From contig NZ_CADFEB010000001.1 of assembly GCF_902833085.1 (NCBI RefSeq), forward strand, positions 789,742 to 853,741: DNA of 64,000 nucleotides, given 5' to 3'. Under the pieces are notes generated by a model, which worked only from the letters and a program-made list of their open reading frames with translations, had not been told where the DNA came from and searched no databases. Source of the DNA: Burkholderia ubonensis. Lineage in GTDB: Bacteria; Pseudomonadota; Gammaproteobacteria; Burkholderiales; Burkholderiaceae. Below are positions 52,639 to 61,914 of this stretch, piece after piece. Positions within the stretch are counted from its first letter, which is position 1. Each line of letters begins with the position of its first letter. The position numbers were made by a program, and so were the translations under genes.

Positions 52639-53601
52639 ATGAGCATTTTGGGCATCGAGCAGATCACGTACGGCGTCGACGACCTGGCGACCTGCCGGCG
52701 CTTCTTCGCCGACTGGGGGCTCAGGGAAGTCGCGCACGACGACACGCGCGCGCGCTTCGAGACGATGAACGGCTGCACCGTGCTGGTGGTCAGGGCCGAC
52801 GATCCGGCGCTGCCGCCCGCGTTCGAAACGGGCCCGACGCTGCGCGAAGTGACGTGGGGCGTCGCGACGGCCGCGGAACTCGACGCGCTGCGCGGCAAGC
52901 TCGCGGGCCAGCCCGGCTACTACGCGCACGACGACGCGGTCGGCTGCATCGATCCGAACGGGATGGCGATCCGCGTCGAAGTCACGCGCAAGCGCGCGCT
53001 CGACGTGAAGGGCTCGCTGTCGAACGTATGGGGCGAGACGCTGCGCGTCGATACGCCGAGCACGATCTACGAACGCGCGGAGCCGGTCGAGGTCGGCCAC
53101 GTCGTGTTCTTCACGAACGCGCTCGACGCGCAGGAGCGCTTCTATCACGAGCTGCTCGGCTTCGAGACGTCGGATCGTTACCCGGGCCGCGGCGCGTTCA
53201 TGCGCTGCGCGCCGCACGGCGGGCATCACGACCTGTTCCTGCTCGCGCTGCCGAACGGCAAACGCGGCCTGAACCACGTCGCGTTCACGGTGCGCGACAT
53301 CCATGAAGTGTTCGGCGGCGGGATGCATATCGACCGCTGCGGCTGGGCGACCCAGCTCGGGCCGGGCCGGCATCCGGTGTCGTCCGCGTATTTCTGGTAC
53401 TTCCAGAACCCGGCCGGCGGCCTGATCGAGTACTACGCGGACGAAGACGTGCTGACGCCCGACTGGCAGCCGCGCGAGTTCGAGCCGGGCCCGACCGTGT
53501 TCGCCGAATGGGCGGTGGACGGCGGCCTCGACGGCAACACGCGCCGCCAGAAGCATGCGAAGGCGCCGGAAGGCAAGTTCATGACGGAGCGCAAATCATG
53601 A
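52639..53601 (+). CDS. VOC-family extradiol (catechol 2,3-) dioxygenase-like protein
   Basis: 320 residues made of two vicinal-oxygen-chelate modules. The second carries the metal ligands: His in VGHVVFF, His in LNHVAFTV and Glu in GLIEYYAD. The size and order are those of type I extradiol ring-cleavage dioxygenases. It would open a catechol-like ring made by the oxygenase and SDR. A good ribosome site (GAAGGGGA) precedes the start, and it overlaps the reductase gene by 4 bases. Confidence 0.9.
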   Translation: MSILGIEQITYGVDDLATCRRFFADWGLREVAHDDTRARFETMNGCTVLVVRADDPALPPAFETGPTLREVTWGVATAAELDALRGKLAGQPGYYAHDDAVGCIDPNGMAIRVEVTRKRALDVKGSLSNVWGETLRVDTPSTIYERAEPVEVGHVVFFTNALDAQERFYHELLGFETSDRYPGRGAFMRCAPHGGHHDLFLLALPNGKRGLNHVAFTVRDIHEVFGGGMHIDRCGWATQLGPGRHPVSSAYFWYFQNPAGGLIEYYADEDVLTPDWQPREFEPGPTVFAEWAVDGGLDGNTRRQKHAKAPEGKFMTERKS

Positions 53602-54839
53602 CTGACGCAACGAACGAAGCGGGCGCGGTGCGAACCGTCGTCGTGATCGGCGGCGGGCAGGCCGCCGGCTGGGTGCTCAAGACGCTGCGCGCGGAAGGCT
53701 ACGCGGGGCGGCTCGTGATGATCGCCGACGAGCCGCACCTGCCGTACGAGCGCCCGCCGCTGTCGAAGGCGGTGCTCGCCGGCGATGCGCACATCGAGAC
53801 CGTGCGCGTCGTGCATCCCGATGAATTCGCGGCGCTGAACATCGACGCGTGGCAGCCGGAGCGCGCGGCGTCGATCGACCGTGCGCGCCGCGTCGTGCGC
53901 ACCGAAAGCGGCCGCGAGGTCGAATACGACCGCCTCGTGATCGCGACCGGCGGCACGTCGCGCCGTCTGCCGGCATCGCTGGTCAGGACCGCTAATCTGC
54001 ACTACCTGCGCACGCTCGACGACGCAGCCGCGCTCGGCGAGAAGCTGCGCGCGAGCCGGCGCGTGCTCGTGATCGGCGGCGGCTGGATCGGGCTCGAAGT
54101 CGCGGCGACCGCGCGCAAGCTCGGCGTCGAGGCCGTCGTCGTCGAAGGTGCGTCGCGCCTGTGCGGGCGTTCGGTGCCGCAGCTCGTGTCGGACTTCCTG
54201 CTCGACCTGCATCGCGGCAACGGCGTCGACGTGCGCCTCGGCGCATCGCTCGTGTCGCTCGACGCACAGCCGGACGACGCGTCGAAGGTGCGCGCGACGC
54301 TCGCGGACGGCACGACGATCGACGCCGATTTCGCGGTGGCCGGGATCGGCCTTGCGCTGAACACGTCGCTCGCGACCGACGCGGGGCTCGCGGTCGACGA
54401 CGGCATCGTCGTCGACGAATTCGGGATGACGAGCGACGCGGCCGTGTTCGCGTGCGGCGACGTCGCGAACCACCACAACGGCTGGCTCAAGCGCCGCGTG
54501 CGGCTCGAATCGTGGGCGAACGCGCAGAACCAGGCGATCGCGGCCGCGAAGGCGGTACTCGGCGTGCGCGCGCCGTACGCGGAGATTCCGTGGTTCTGGT
54601 CCGATCAGTACGACGTGAACCTGCAGATCCTCGGCGATCTGCCGGCCGATGCGCAGCTCGTCGTGCGCGGCGAGCTCGCCGCGCGGCGCGCAACGCTGTT
54701 TTTCGTGGGCGACGGGCATGTGAGAGGTGTCATCGCCGTCAACAACGCACGCGAGCTGAAGCTCGCGCGCAAGTGGATGAACCAGGGCCGGGCAGTGGAT
54801 ACGGAAGCCCTGGCGGACACGAGCAAGGCACTGGCCTGA
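53598..54839 (+). CDS. FAD-dependent ferredoxin reductase of the oxygenase system
   Basis: 413 residues. FAD motif VVVIGGGQAAGW (~13-24), NAD motif VLVIGGGWIGLEVA (~155-168), the ATGG turn and the late FACGDVAN motif define a rubredoxin/ferredoxin reductase of the BphA4 type. It passes electrons from NAD(P)H to the Rieske ferredoxin at 42900, completing the three-component oxygenase. Confidence 0.94.
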   Translation: MTDATNEAGAVRTVVVIGGGQAAGWVLKTLRAEGYAGRLVMIADEPHLPYERPPLSKAVLAGDAHIETVRVVHPDEFAALNIDAWQPERAASIDRARRVVRTESGREVEYDRLVIATGGTSRRLPASLVRTANLHYLRTLDDAAALGEKLRASRRVLVIGGGWIGLEVAATARKLGVEAVVVEGASRLCGRSVPQLVSDFLLDLHRGNGVDVRLGASLVSLDAQPDDASKVRATLADGTTIDADFAVAGIGLALNTSLATDAGLAVDDGIVVDEFGMTSDAAVFACGDVANHHNGWLKRRVRLESWANAQNQAIAAAKAVLGVRAPYAEIPWFWSDQYDVNLQILGDLPADAQLVVRGELAARRATLFFVGDGHVRGVIAVNNARELKLARKWMNQGRAVDTEALADTSKALA

Positions 54840-54869
54840 CCGGGCGACGAGACAAAGGAGACACCCCGC

Positions 54870-56276
54870 ATGAGCACTTTCGACAACGTCGTGGCCGGCC
54901 GGGCCGCGACGGACGCAGCCGCCGCCACACCCGGCGCGATCATCGCGCGGCTGGAGCGGCTTCCCGCCAATGCGATGCAGATTCGCGCGCGCGTGCTGAT
55001 CGGCGCCGCGACGTTCTTCGACGGCTTCGACGTGATCACGATCGCCGCGACGCTGCCGCTGCTGATTCACAAATGGGGGCTGTCGCCGAACCAGATCGGC
55101 CTGCTGATCGCGTCCGGCGCGATCGGCCAGCTGATCGGCGCGTTCCTGTTTCCCGCGCTCGCGGAGAAGCACGGGCGCGTGAAGGCGATCGCGTGGAGCT
55201 CGGCCGTGATCGGCGTGACGAGCATCGCGTGCGGCTTTGCGCCGACCTTCGAGGTGTTCGTGCTGCTGCGCATCCTGCAGGGGCTCGGCCTCGGCGGCGA
55301 GCTGCCGGTCGCGGCCACCTACATCAACGAGATCACGCGCGCGCATGGCCGCGGCCGTTTCGTGCTGCTGTACGAGATCGTGTTCCCGATCGGCCTGCTC
55401 GTGTCGATGGCGCTCGGCGCGTGGCTCGTGCCGCGCTTCGGCTGGGAGATCATGTATTTCGTCGGCGGCATGCCGCTCGTGCTTGCGCTCGTGCTCACCC
55501 ATCTCGTGCCGGAATCGCCGCGCTGGCTCGCGTCGCGCGGGCGGCTGCCGGAAGCGGGGCAGGCGCTCGGCGTGTTCGAGGCGTCGGTGAAGGGGCCGCT
55601 GCCGCCCCCGCCCGTCACGCAGGCCGCCGCATTCGACGAGATGGTGCGCCAGCATCCGAAGCGCCGCATGATCGACCTGTTCAGCGCCGCGTACCGGAAG
55701 CGCACGCTCGCGGTCGCGACGCTGTGGGCTACCTGCGGTTTCATCCAGTACGGGCTGTCGACGTGGCTGCCGACGATCTACAAGAACTTCTATCACGCGC
55801 CGCTGCAACTCGCGCTGAATCTCGCGGTGATCGGCTCGGTGATGGGCGTGCTCGGGTCGCTCGCGTCCGCGCTGCTCGTCGACCGGCTCGGCCGCAAGCC
55901 GGTGATCGTCTGGTCGTTCGTGCTGTGCGCGCTGTCGCTTGCGCTGGCGGGCGTCTATCACGCGGCGTCGGTGTACGTCGTCGCGACGTTCTGCTCGCTG
56001 TCGCTCGGGTTGATGGCGTCGGGGTTCATCACCGCGTATGTCTATACGCCGGAGCAGTATCCGACGAGCATCCGCGCATCGGGGTGCGGCCTCGGCAGCG
56101 CATGGCTGAAGATCGCGTCGTTCGTCGCGCCGATGGTGGTGCCGCACGCGATCATCGGCGGCGACCTGAGCCCCGCGTTCTACCTGCTGGGCGTGGTGCC
56201 GCTGATCGCCGCGGTCACCGTGCATTTCGTCGGGATCGAGACGAAGGGGAAGGTGCTGGAGGCGCTGGAGGCGTAG
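54870..56276 (+). CDS. MFS transporter, aromatic acid:H+ symporter-like
   Basis: 468 residues with 12 predicted membrane segments. The signature FFDGFDVITIAATLPLL in helix 1, GRVKAIAWSS and GLGLGGELPVA, and ESPRWLASRGR after helix 6 are typical of the AAHS group (PcaK/BenK-like). It would import the operon's aromatic substrate across the inner membrane, in line with the porin upstream. It is the last operon gene. Confidence 0.93.
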   Translation: MSTFDNVVAGRAATDAAAATPGAIIARLERLPANAMQIRARVLIGAATFFDGFDVITIAATLPLLIHKWGLSPNQIGLLIASGAIGQLIGAFLFPALAEKHGRVKAIAWSSAVIGVTSIACGFAPTFEVFVLLRILQGLGLGGELPVAATYINEITRAHGRGRFVLLYEIVFPIGLLVSMALGAWLVPRFGWEIMYFVGGMPLVLALVLTHLVPESPRWLASRGRLPEAGQALGVFEASVKGPLPPPPVTQAAAFDEMVRQHPKRRMIDLFSAAYRKRTLAVATLWATCGFIQYGLSTWLPTIYKNFYHAPLQLALNLAVIGSVMGVLGSLASALLVDRLGRKPVIVWSFVLCALSLALAGVYHAASVYVVATFCSLSLGLMASGFITAYVYTPEQYPTSIRASGCGLGSAWLKIASFVAPMVVPHAIIGGDLSPAFYLLGVVPLIAAVTVHFVGIETKGKVLEALEA

Positions 56277-56288
56277 GCGCGGACGATT

Positions 56289-56312
56289 CCGCGCCGGCGT
56301 ATTCCGGCGCGG
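56289..56312 (+). terminator. Probable terminator of the Rieske operon
   Basis: CCGCGCCGG and CCGGCGCGG form a perfect 9-bp stem with a 6-base loop, starting 13 bases after the MFS stop. It is followed by only two T residues, so it may be a weak or Rho-assisted terminator. Confidence 0.5.
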
Positions 56313-56511
56313 TTCGCAAGCCCGCAGGAATGGAACCTGTCCGCACGGTTGCGGGCCGAGTCGAAACTTTGACAGGTGCGACTCCGGAACGCGGGAATAA
56401 TCGGGAATTATTACAATCCTGTCATTGTTAACGGTTTGCTTTCAATAAGTGGGGTGATAATTTCAATTCTCCTTTAAACGGAAATCGATAAATAGAAAAA
56501 GGAGAAGATGA

Positions 56512-57624
56512 ATGAATGGAGTCATACGACAGGGCTTGATCGTCGTCAGTGCATGCTGGCCGTTGTTCATGTCTTCGGCGCACGCGGGGGGCGCGCCCGA
56601 CGTGTCGCCCATTTGCACGTCCGTATTCCAGGAGACGAGCGACGACTCCCTGCTCAGTCGCGGTTCGCATTGCCAGAAGTCGGAATCGTTCGAGCGGGTG
56701 CTGATTGGAGACGACAACAGCGAGACCGGCCGGGTCCGCATCGACGCCTACACGTATTCGGATAATCCGCTCAACCAGCTGTCGTGGCAGGTCCGGTTCC
56801 GGTTCCGCACGACGACCCTGTCCGGCAATGGTGGCGGGTTGCAGATCAAGCCGGTCATCGAATGCGGGTCGCAGTGCACCGTGTCGCCGAGCGCCGGCGT
56901 AGGCCTCGTGCCGGGCGGCCTGTCCGGTGAGACGATCGTCACCATCACGCCGAACATGAGCGGCGGCAATCCGCTGTATGTGCGCCCGTATGTGGAGTAC
57001 CGGATCGTGAAGACCGGCGACTCGTTCGAGAACGGTTCGAGCCTGACCACGCATTCGGGCATGAGCTACGTGCCCGAGTTGCGCTGCGACGTCGGCCTCG
57101 CGAAAAGCAGCACGCAGGGATGCATCTACTGGAAGGCGCCGGCGGTGATGCGCACGGTCAAGACCGACAACCCGGATGTCGACGAATCCGCGAAGCACAT
57201 CAAGGATGCGCAGGCGCAGGGGCTGCCGGGCAACTTCGTGCCGCGTGACGACGGTACGATCCTGCCGGGGTCGGACTCGCGGGCGCTGACGCGCACCCGC
57301 AACGCAACGCTGCGCGCCTCCAATCGCGATGCGTCCAAGCAGCAGTGCATTGCGCTGTATGGCCGGGTCACCGGACAATGCGTGTTCACCGGCGATTCCG
57401 AGGAAACACCGAGCGATTGCGATTGCGACGAGTATCCGTTCGCGGCAACCAACCAGGGCGCGGCGGGCGGCAAGTTCTCGGTCAGGCGCATCGACGCCAG
57501 CGACAATCGTCGCGCCGGCGCGTTCCTCGGCAATTTCTTCAGCGCGCAGCGTGTGCTCGACGGCGACGAATTCTACGTCGACGTCGAACCGGGCGGCGCT
57601 GTTTCCACGTCAAAGCGGCGCTGA
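56512..57624 (+). CDS. Secreted protein with C-terminal NucA/NucB-type DNase domain
   Basis: 370 residues. The signal peptide ends MSSAHA|GGAPDVS. An unrecognised beta-rich N-terminal region (~30-260) contains several Cys pairs. The last ~100 residues match the NucA/NucB nuclease family: RNATLRASNRDASKQQC, CDCDEYPFAATNQGA, FSVRRIDASDNRRAGAFLGNFFSAQRVLDGDEFYVDVEP. The conserved Asp-Glu of CDEYPFA is intact, so it may cleave DNA outside the cell. A strong AAAAAGGAG and an AT-rich leader precede it. It could be a scavenging nuclease or a competitive toxin. Confidence 0.8.
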   Translation: MNGVIRQGLIVVSACWPLFMSSAHAGGAPDVSPICTSVFQETSDDSLLSRGSHCQKSESFERVLIGDDNSETGRVRIDAYTYSDNPLNQLSWQVRFRFRTTTLSGNGGGLQIKPVIECGSQCTVSPSAGVGLVPGGLSGETIVTITPNMSGGNPLYVRPYVEYRIVKTGDSFENGSSLTTHSGMSYVPELRCDVGLAKSSTQGCIYWKAPAVMRTVKTDNPDVDESAKHIKDAQAQGLPGNFVPRDDGTILPGSDSRALTRTRNATLRASNRDASKQQCIALYGRVTGQCVFTGDSEETPSDCDCDEYPFAATNQGAAGGKFSVRRIDASDNRRAGAFLGNFFSAQRVLDGDEFYVDVEPGGAVSTSKRR

Positions 57625-57646
57625 TTCGACGCTGCACCTGATCGAC

Positions 57647-57684
57647 CGCGCGCATCATCGGGCTGCTTGCCGATGATGCGCGCG
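57647..57684. terminator. Long hairpin between the nuclease-like and MoeA-like genes
   Basis: A perfect 15-bp stem (57647-57661 with 57670-57684) and an 8-base loop lie 22 bases after the nuclease-like stop and 16 bases before the next start. It lacks a clear T tract, so it could terminate the first gene, protect its mRNA 3' end or limit translation of the second. Confidence 0.55.
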
Positions 57685-57700
57685 CCCGTAGTGTATTGAC

Positions 57701-59737
57701 ATGACGATGACGAACGACCTTTTACCGATGCCGGCATGGCTGGCCGATGCCTATCGCCGTTGCGCCGACGCCGTGCCGGGCGGCATGCGCGTCGAGACCG
57801 TGCCGGTCGAGCACGCGTGCGGACGTGTGCTCGCGCAGGCCGTGACCGCGCCCGAGGCGCTGCCGCGGCTTGCGCTCGCGGCGATCGAAGGCTATGCGCT
57901 GCGCGCCGGAGACGCGGCACACGCATCACCCGCGCGGCCGGCGACGCTGAATGTGCGTCTGCAATATCCGATTCTGATTCATCGCGGCGGCGATCCGGCG
58001 GCACGCGCGCTGTCGGCGGGCGATGCCGAATGGCTGCCGGCGCTCGCGCCGTTGCCGGCGCATGCGGATACCGTGGTGCCTCGCACGCGCAATCGCGCGC
58101 CCGCCGGGCAGCAGCATGCGCGCCTCGACCTTGACGCGCCGCCGGTCGAAGGAGAGGGTGTGATCGCGCGCGGCGCGGATTACGCATGTGATGCGCTGCT
58201 GCTCGACAAGGGGCAGCGCATCGGCGCGGAACAGCAGGCGCTGCTGATCGCCGCCGGCGTGCGTACCGTCGAGGTCAGCCGGCGGCCGCGCGTGTGCGTG
58301 GTCGTCGCGAGCTACGACCTCGTGCCGTCCGCGTGCGAGCGGCAGCCGTGGCAGCGTCCCGACGCGAACGGCCCCTATCTGTGCGCGCTCCTGAAGCAAT
58401 GGGGCTGCGACGCGTCGCTCGAATATGTCGCTCCGCCCGACATGACCTTGCCTCCGCTGGAGTCCCGCGATGCCGAGCTGGCGTTTCGCCGCCGGCTTGC
58501 CGCGCTCGCGCAGCGCTACGACCTGCTGGTCGGCACCGGCGTGCTGGCGGATGATCCGCACCAGGATGCCGCGCTGAACCGGTTGCCGGTGTTTCCGGTC
58601 AGCGAGGCGCGCGTGACGCTGCCGCAGGTGCGTGGCGCGCGCTTCAATTTCGGCCGCAGCGAGGATCGTTCGCCGGCGCAGCGCCGCACGTTCGAGTTGA
58701 CCGATGCGGCGGGCCGGCCGCGCGGCTCGCGCGTCGTGACCTATTTCGACCAGGCGACGCTCGTCAATCTGCCGGGCTATCCCGGCGACGTCGCGATTCT
58801 CGCGCACACGATCCTGCGTCGGCTGATCGATCTGCTGGAATTTGCCGACATGCCGGGACCGTACTGGGAGACGGGCGTACTCGGCGCGCCGACGTCGCGC
58901 GATCCGGTGCGGCATGACCTGCGCTGGGCGACGCTCGCGGCGGGGGCGGCGGGCGAACCGGTCGTGACGCCGCTCGCGGGCGAACGGGCCGATGCGCTCG
59001 GCGCGCTCGCCGGAGCCGATGCGCTCGTCGCGATCGAGTCGGGGGCGATGCCGCTGGCAGCGGGCTCGCCGGTGCTGTTCATGCGGCTCGATCAGTCGCG
59101 CCGGCCGGTGCGCGCTGTAGGGGACGCTGCGCAAGCGGCTCGATCTCCTGCGGTGGATGCATCGCATGCGGCAGCCCCTGATTCAGCACGCAAGGATGCG
59201 ACGAGCGCGGCCGTCGCGCCGTCGCCGGACGACGCGATCGCGGCAGCCTGGGCGCGTCTCGACGCATGGCGGCGCACGCTGCCGGCCGACGCGCCGGAGC
59301 CGTTCCGCGGGCCGGCGAGCGACGACGACCTGCGCGCGCTCGAGGCGGGGCTGGGCGTCGCGTTGCCGGAGGCGTGGCGCGCGAGCCTGCGGTTGCACGA
59401 CGGACAGGAAGCCGGGCGCACCGAGCCGTTTGCCGGCGAGACGCTGCTGTCCGCGCGGCAGATCCTCGCGCAGTGGTCCATCTGGCGCGATCTGGTCGTG
59501 CGCGGCGATCTGGCCGACTGCGAGGGCGAGCCCGAGCCGGGCATTCGCGGCGACTGGTACAACCTGAAATGGATTCCGCTCACGCACAACGGCAGCGGCG
59601 ATCATCTGTGCGTCGATCTCGACCCGGACGAGGGTGGGAGGATCGGGCAGGTGATCAGGGTGTGGCACGACAGTCCCGAGCGCGAGCACGTGGCAGAGGG
59701 TGTGGGGGAGTGGCTGGCGCGTGGGGTGCCGGGTTGA
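57701..59737 (+). CDS. MoeA-like protein fused to an SMI1/KNR4 (SUKH) domain
   Basis: 678 residues. The first ~480 follow the layout of molybdopterin molybdotransferase MoeA: VPVEHACGRVLAQAVTAPEALPRLALAAIEGYAL, then domain 3 with RPRVCVVVASYDLV, FPVSEARVTLPQVRGARFNFG and LPGYPGDVAILAHTILRR. The usual TSGGVSxGDxD motif is replaced by GTGVLADDPHQ, so normal activity is doubtful. Residues ~545-676 (DDDLRALEAGLGVALPEAWRASLRLHDGQEA...WIPLTHNGSGDHLCVDLDPDEGGRIGQVIRVWHD) are an SMI1/KNR4 domain, a fold used by immunity proteins. The fusion is unusual and lies next to a nuclease-like gene. Confidence 0.82.
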   Translation: MTMTNDLLPMPAWLADAYRRCADAVPGGMRVETVPVEHACGRVLAQAVTAPEALPRLALAAIEGYALRAGDAAHASPARPATLNVRLQYPILIHRGGDPAARALSAGDAEWLPALAPLPAHADTVVPRTRNRAPAGQQHARLDLDAPPVEGEGVIARGADYACDALLLDKGQRIGAEQQALLIAAGVRTVEVSRRPRVCVVVASYDLVPSACERQPWQRPDANGPYLCALLKQWGCDASLEYVAPPDMTLPPLESRDAELAFRRRLAALAQRYDLLVGTGVLADDPHQDAALNRLPVFPVSEARVTLPQVRGARFNFGRSEDRSPAQRRTFELTDAAGRPRGSRVVTYFDQATLVNLPGYPGDVAILAHTILRRLIDLLEFADMPGPYWETGVLGAPTSRDPVRHDLRWATLAAGAAGEPVVTPLAGERADALGALAGADALVAIESGAMPLAAGSPVLFMRLDQSRRPVRAVGDAAQAARSPAVDASHAAAPDSARKDATSAAVAPSPDDAIAAAWARLDAWRRTLPADAPEPFRGPASDDDLRALEAGLGVALPEAWRASLRLHDGQEAGRTEPFAGETLLSARQILAQWSIWRDLVVRGDLADCEGEPEPGIRGDWYNLKWIPLTHNGSGDHLCVDLDPDEGGRIGQVIRVWHDSPEREHVAEGVGEWLARGVPG

Positions 59738-59918
59738 GGCGTGGCTGGGGGCGGCCGAAAAGATGGAAGCCGACGATTCGTGAAAACGAGGAATGGGGCA
59801 CGTGCCGCCGCTGATCGCGGCGGTCACCATGCATTTCTAACGGCAACTTTCCAGGTCAAACCTTCACCCCTTCACGCCGGGCTCGCCTGACGTCAACAGC
59901 GCGGCAATACCAGCGGCA

Positions 59919-61010
59919 TCAAGCCAGCACAGCCTCCACGGGACGGCGGGGCGAGAATGGCAGGGTCGGCCCGTAGCCGAAGCGCAGGACGATATCAGGC
60001 CGTCGCCGGCCGGTATTGCCGACGATGCCTGCCAGATGCGGACGAAGGCGCGCGACCTCGACGGGCTGATTGATGAAGGCGACCTTGATCCCGAGGTTTG
60101 TCGCTGTCAGCGCGAAGCGCTGACAGGCCCGACCGACCCTGATCCAATGCACCTTGTCTTCCCGATCGCCAACGAACACGGCGATGCCTGCTGACGAATC
60201 GATTTGGCGGGCATATTTGTCGTTCTCGGTTCGGGCATTAAAGAACTGCTCGAACGCGAAGCGGCCGAGCGCGCTCGGCAGCACGGGATTCCCGCTTGCA
60301 GCGGAGAACAGGCCATCGCCCGACAACATGGCGCTGCGTGGGTTGAATCGGATCCATCGCTTCAGTTCGCTCATGAAAGCCCAATCCGCCATTTGAACGT
60401 CGTTGGCGGCTACAACCAGATCCCTGACCTTGTCGATCCTCATTCGGTCGGTGATGAGGGTCAGGTGAACGCCGGGCGTGGCGGCCGTCTGTTCGAGGAA
60501 CGCGAGATCGGCGACAGGAACGGGACGTCTGTCATATTCGGCGCGCGTCGATTGTCGTTTGGCAATTGCAGCATAGAGTGAACTCGCTCTCATCGATCCG
60601 CGTACGAATGCATAACGTGCGCCGTCTCCGCCGGGAGCCATCTGGACCTCGCCCGGCCAGCCCGTTGCTGCAGCCGAGATGGCGAGGTTTTCCGCCGCGC
60701 ATCCGAGGCTCACAAACAGATGATGGTCGTCCGGGTCGACAGCGGGTGTGCGGCGCGAGATATCCGGAAGAATGTCGATGAACCCGTCGCCGACATGAAA
60801 CCGCCAAGGCTGCGTATTGTGGCTGTTGGCGGCAAGCGTCGCATAGCGGATGAGGCCACCAAAGTTCGGCGGCATTGTCAGAGCGGCACGCAGGCGCTTT
60901 GCATAGGCCTGATAGTCGGCCATCGATCCCACGGACGACATCCAGGCAGTCGTGCCGCCTGCCAGCATCAAGGCGCCGCCGGCGCCGACGAAAAAGGTTC
61001 GCCTGTTCAT
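59919..61010 (-). CDS. Tat-exported Acg-type nitroreductase-fold protein
   Basis: 363 residues. The N-terminus MNRRTFFVGAGGALMLAGG is a twin-arginine signal. The rest matches the Acg subgroup of the nitroreductase family (LAANSHNTQPWRFHV, LGCAAENLAISAAATGWPGEV, the double-length flavin-fold layout, WIRVGRACQRFALTATNLGIKVAF). Acg in mycobacteria is part of the hypoxia (DosR) response and binds flavin without clear reductase activity. It is divergent from the PPOX gene, with FNR-type boxes between them, so induction by low oxygen is likely. Confidence 0.88.
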   Translation of the reverse strand: MNRRTFFVGAGGALMLAGGTTAWMSSVGSMADYQAYAKRLRAALTMPPNFGGLIRYATLAANSHNTQPWRFHVGDGFIDILPDISRRTPAVDPDDHHLFVSLGCAAENLAISAAATGWPGEVQMAPGGDGARYAFVRGSMRASSLYAAIAKRQSTRAEYDRRPVPVADLAFLEQTAATPGVHLTLITDRMRIDKVRDLVVAANDVQMADWAFMSELKRWIRFNPRSAMLSGDGLFSAASGNPVLPSALGRFAFEQFFNARTENDKYARQIDSSAGIAVFVGDREDKVHWIRVGRACQRFALTATNLGIKVAFINQPVEVARLRPHLAGIVGNTGRRRPDIVLRFGYGPTLPFSPRRPVEAVLA

Positions 61011-61251
61011 GCCAAATTCCCGTACGTTGTCGCGGCTGCCGTGTCAGGGTGCGGCGCGCACAGTGCTCGACCAAAGACTTGCTGAAAATGGGCACGGTGA
61101 CACGCGACTCGGCACGCATCAAGACGCAAAGGCGATTCTCTCCGTCGCTTGAAATCTCAGCCTTTGTATCTCCGCTCCAGGCCGTTTTCGGCGCGCGTTG
61201 CCAATCATCGAGCCAGTCGCTTCAACCTATGTCAGGCAAATGCCGGCTCTG

Positions 61252-61265
61252 TTGACCTGAGTCAA
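61252..61265. promoter_or_regulatory. FNR/Anr-type box (TTGAC-N4-GTCAA)
   Basis: TTGAC-CTGA-GTCAA is a perfect 5-bp dyad with the 4-base spacer of FNR/FixK/Dnr-family sites. It lies 241 bases upstream of the acg-type gene and 166 bases upstream of the PPOX gene within the 421-base divergent gap, which holds no gene. Confidence 0.55.
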
Positions 61266-61363
61266 TTGCGGTCGGCTCGAGGTCGGGCCTGCGAAGCGGG
61301 TCCGTGCAGGCGGGCCGCTCACTCTTGCGGGCCGTGCATCTCGAAGTCGGTCATCTTCGGTAT

Positions 61364-61377
61364 TTGATTTGTATCAA
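61364..61377. promoter_or_regulatory. FNR/Anr box (TTGAT-N4-ATCAA)
   Basis: TTGAT-TTGT-ATCAA is a perfect match to the FNR/Anr consensus. Its centre is about 61 bases before the PPOX start codon, a distance compatible with class II activation at about -41.5 of a promoter with a short leader. Confidence 0.75.
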
Positions 61378-61431
61378 GCGCCGGATGACCCGGTGGTAGA
61401 GGATAGGATTTCACGAACCGGAAGGTGATCC

Positions 61432-61884
61432 ATGGACGAACAGATCAAGGAAAAGATCCTGTCATTGCTGGATCAGCATCGAATCATGACGATTGCCACG
61501 CTCAGGCCGGACGGCTGGCCGCAGGCGACCACCGTGGGGTACGTGAGCCAGGGGCTGACGCTTTACTTCCTTTGCGGTCTGGAAAGCCAGAAGGCGGCCA
61601 ATCTGGCCCGCGACGACCGCGTATCGCTCACGATCGACCACGACACGTCGGATCTGATGGCGATTACCGGTTTGTCGATGGCGGCGCACGCACAACCCGT
61701 GACTGATCGTGCCGAAGCGGAGAAGGTCTTGCGCATGCTTCCACTGAAGTATCCGGATATGCAAGCGCTGCCAATGCCGATGCCGTCTCCTGACGAAGTC
61801 CGGATATTTCGCGTGATTCCGACGGTCATTTCGGTGCTCGATTATTCGCAAGGCTTCGGGCACACCGATCTTTGCACTTGCTGA
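61432..61884 (+). CDS. PPOX-class pyridoxamine 5'-phosphate oxidase-like protein
   Basis: 150 residues. The split-barrel flavin fold is seen in the start IKEKILSLLDQHRIMTIATLRPDGWPQATTVGYVSQGLTLYFLCG and in SQKAANLARDDRVSLTID. The C-terminus is short. Such proteins bind FMN, F420 or haem and reduce or detoxify small molecules. GGAAGG precedes the start, and a perfect FNR/Anr box lies upstream, pointing to oxygen-limited expression with the divergent acg-type gene. Confidence 0.88.
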   Translation: MDEQIKEKILSLLDQHRIMTIATLRPDGWPQATTVGYVSQGLTLYFLCGLESQKAANLARDDRVSLTIDHDTSDLMAITGLSMAAHAQPVTDRAEAEKVLRMLPLKYPDMQALPMPMPSPDEVRIFRVIPTVISVLDYSQGFGHTDLCTC

Positions 61885-61914
61885 TCTCCTTCCATATCAA
61901 AGACGTAAAACTCG

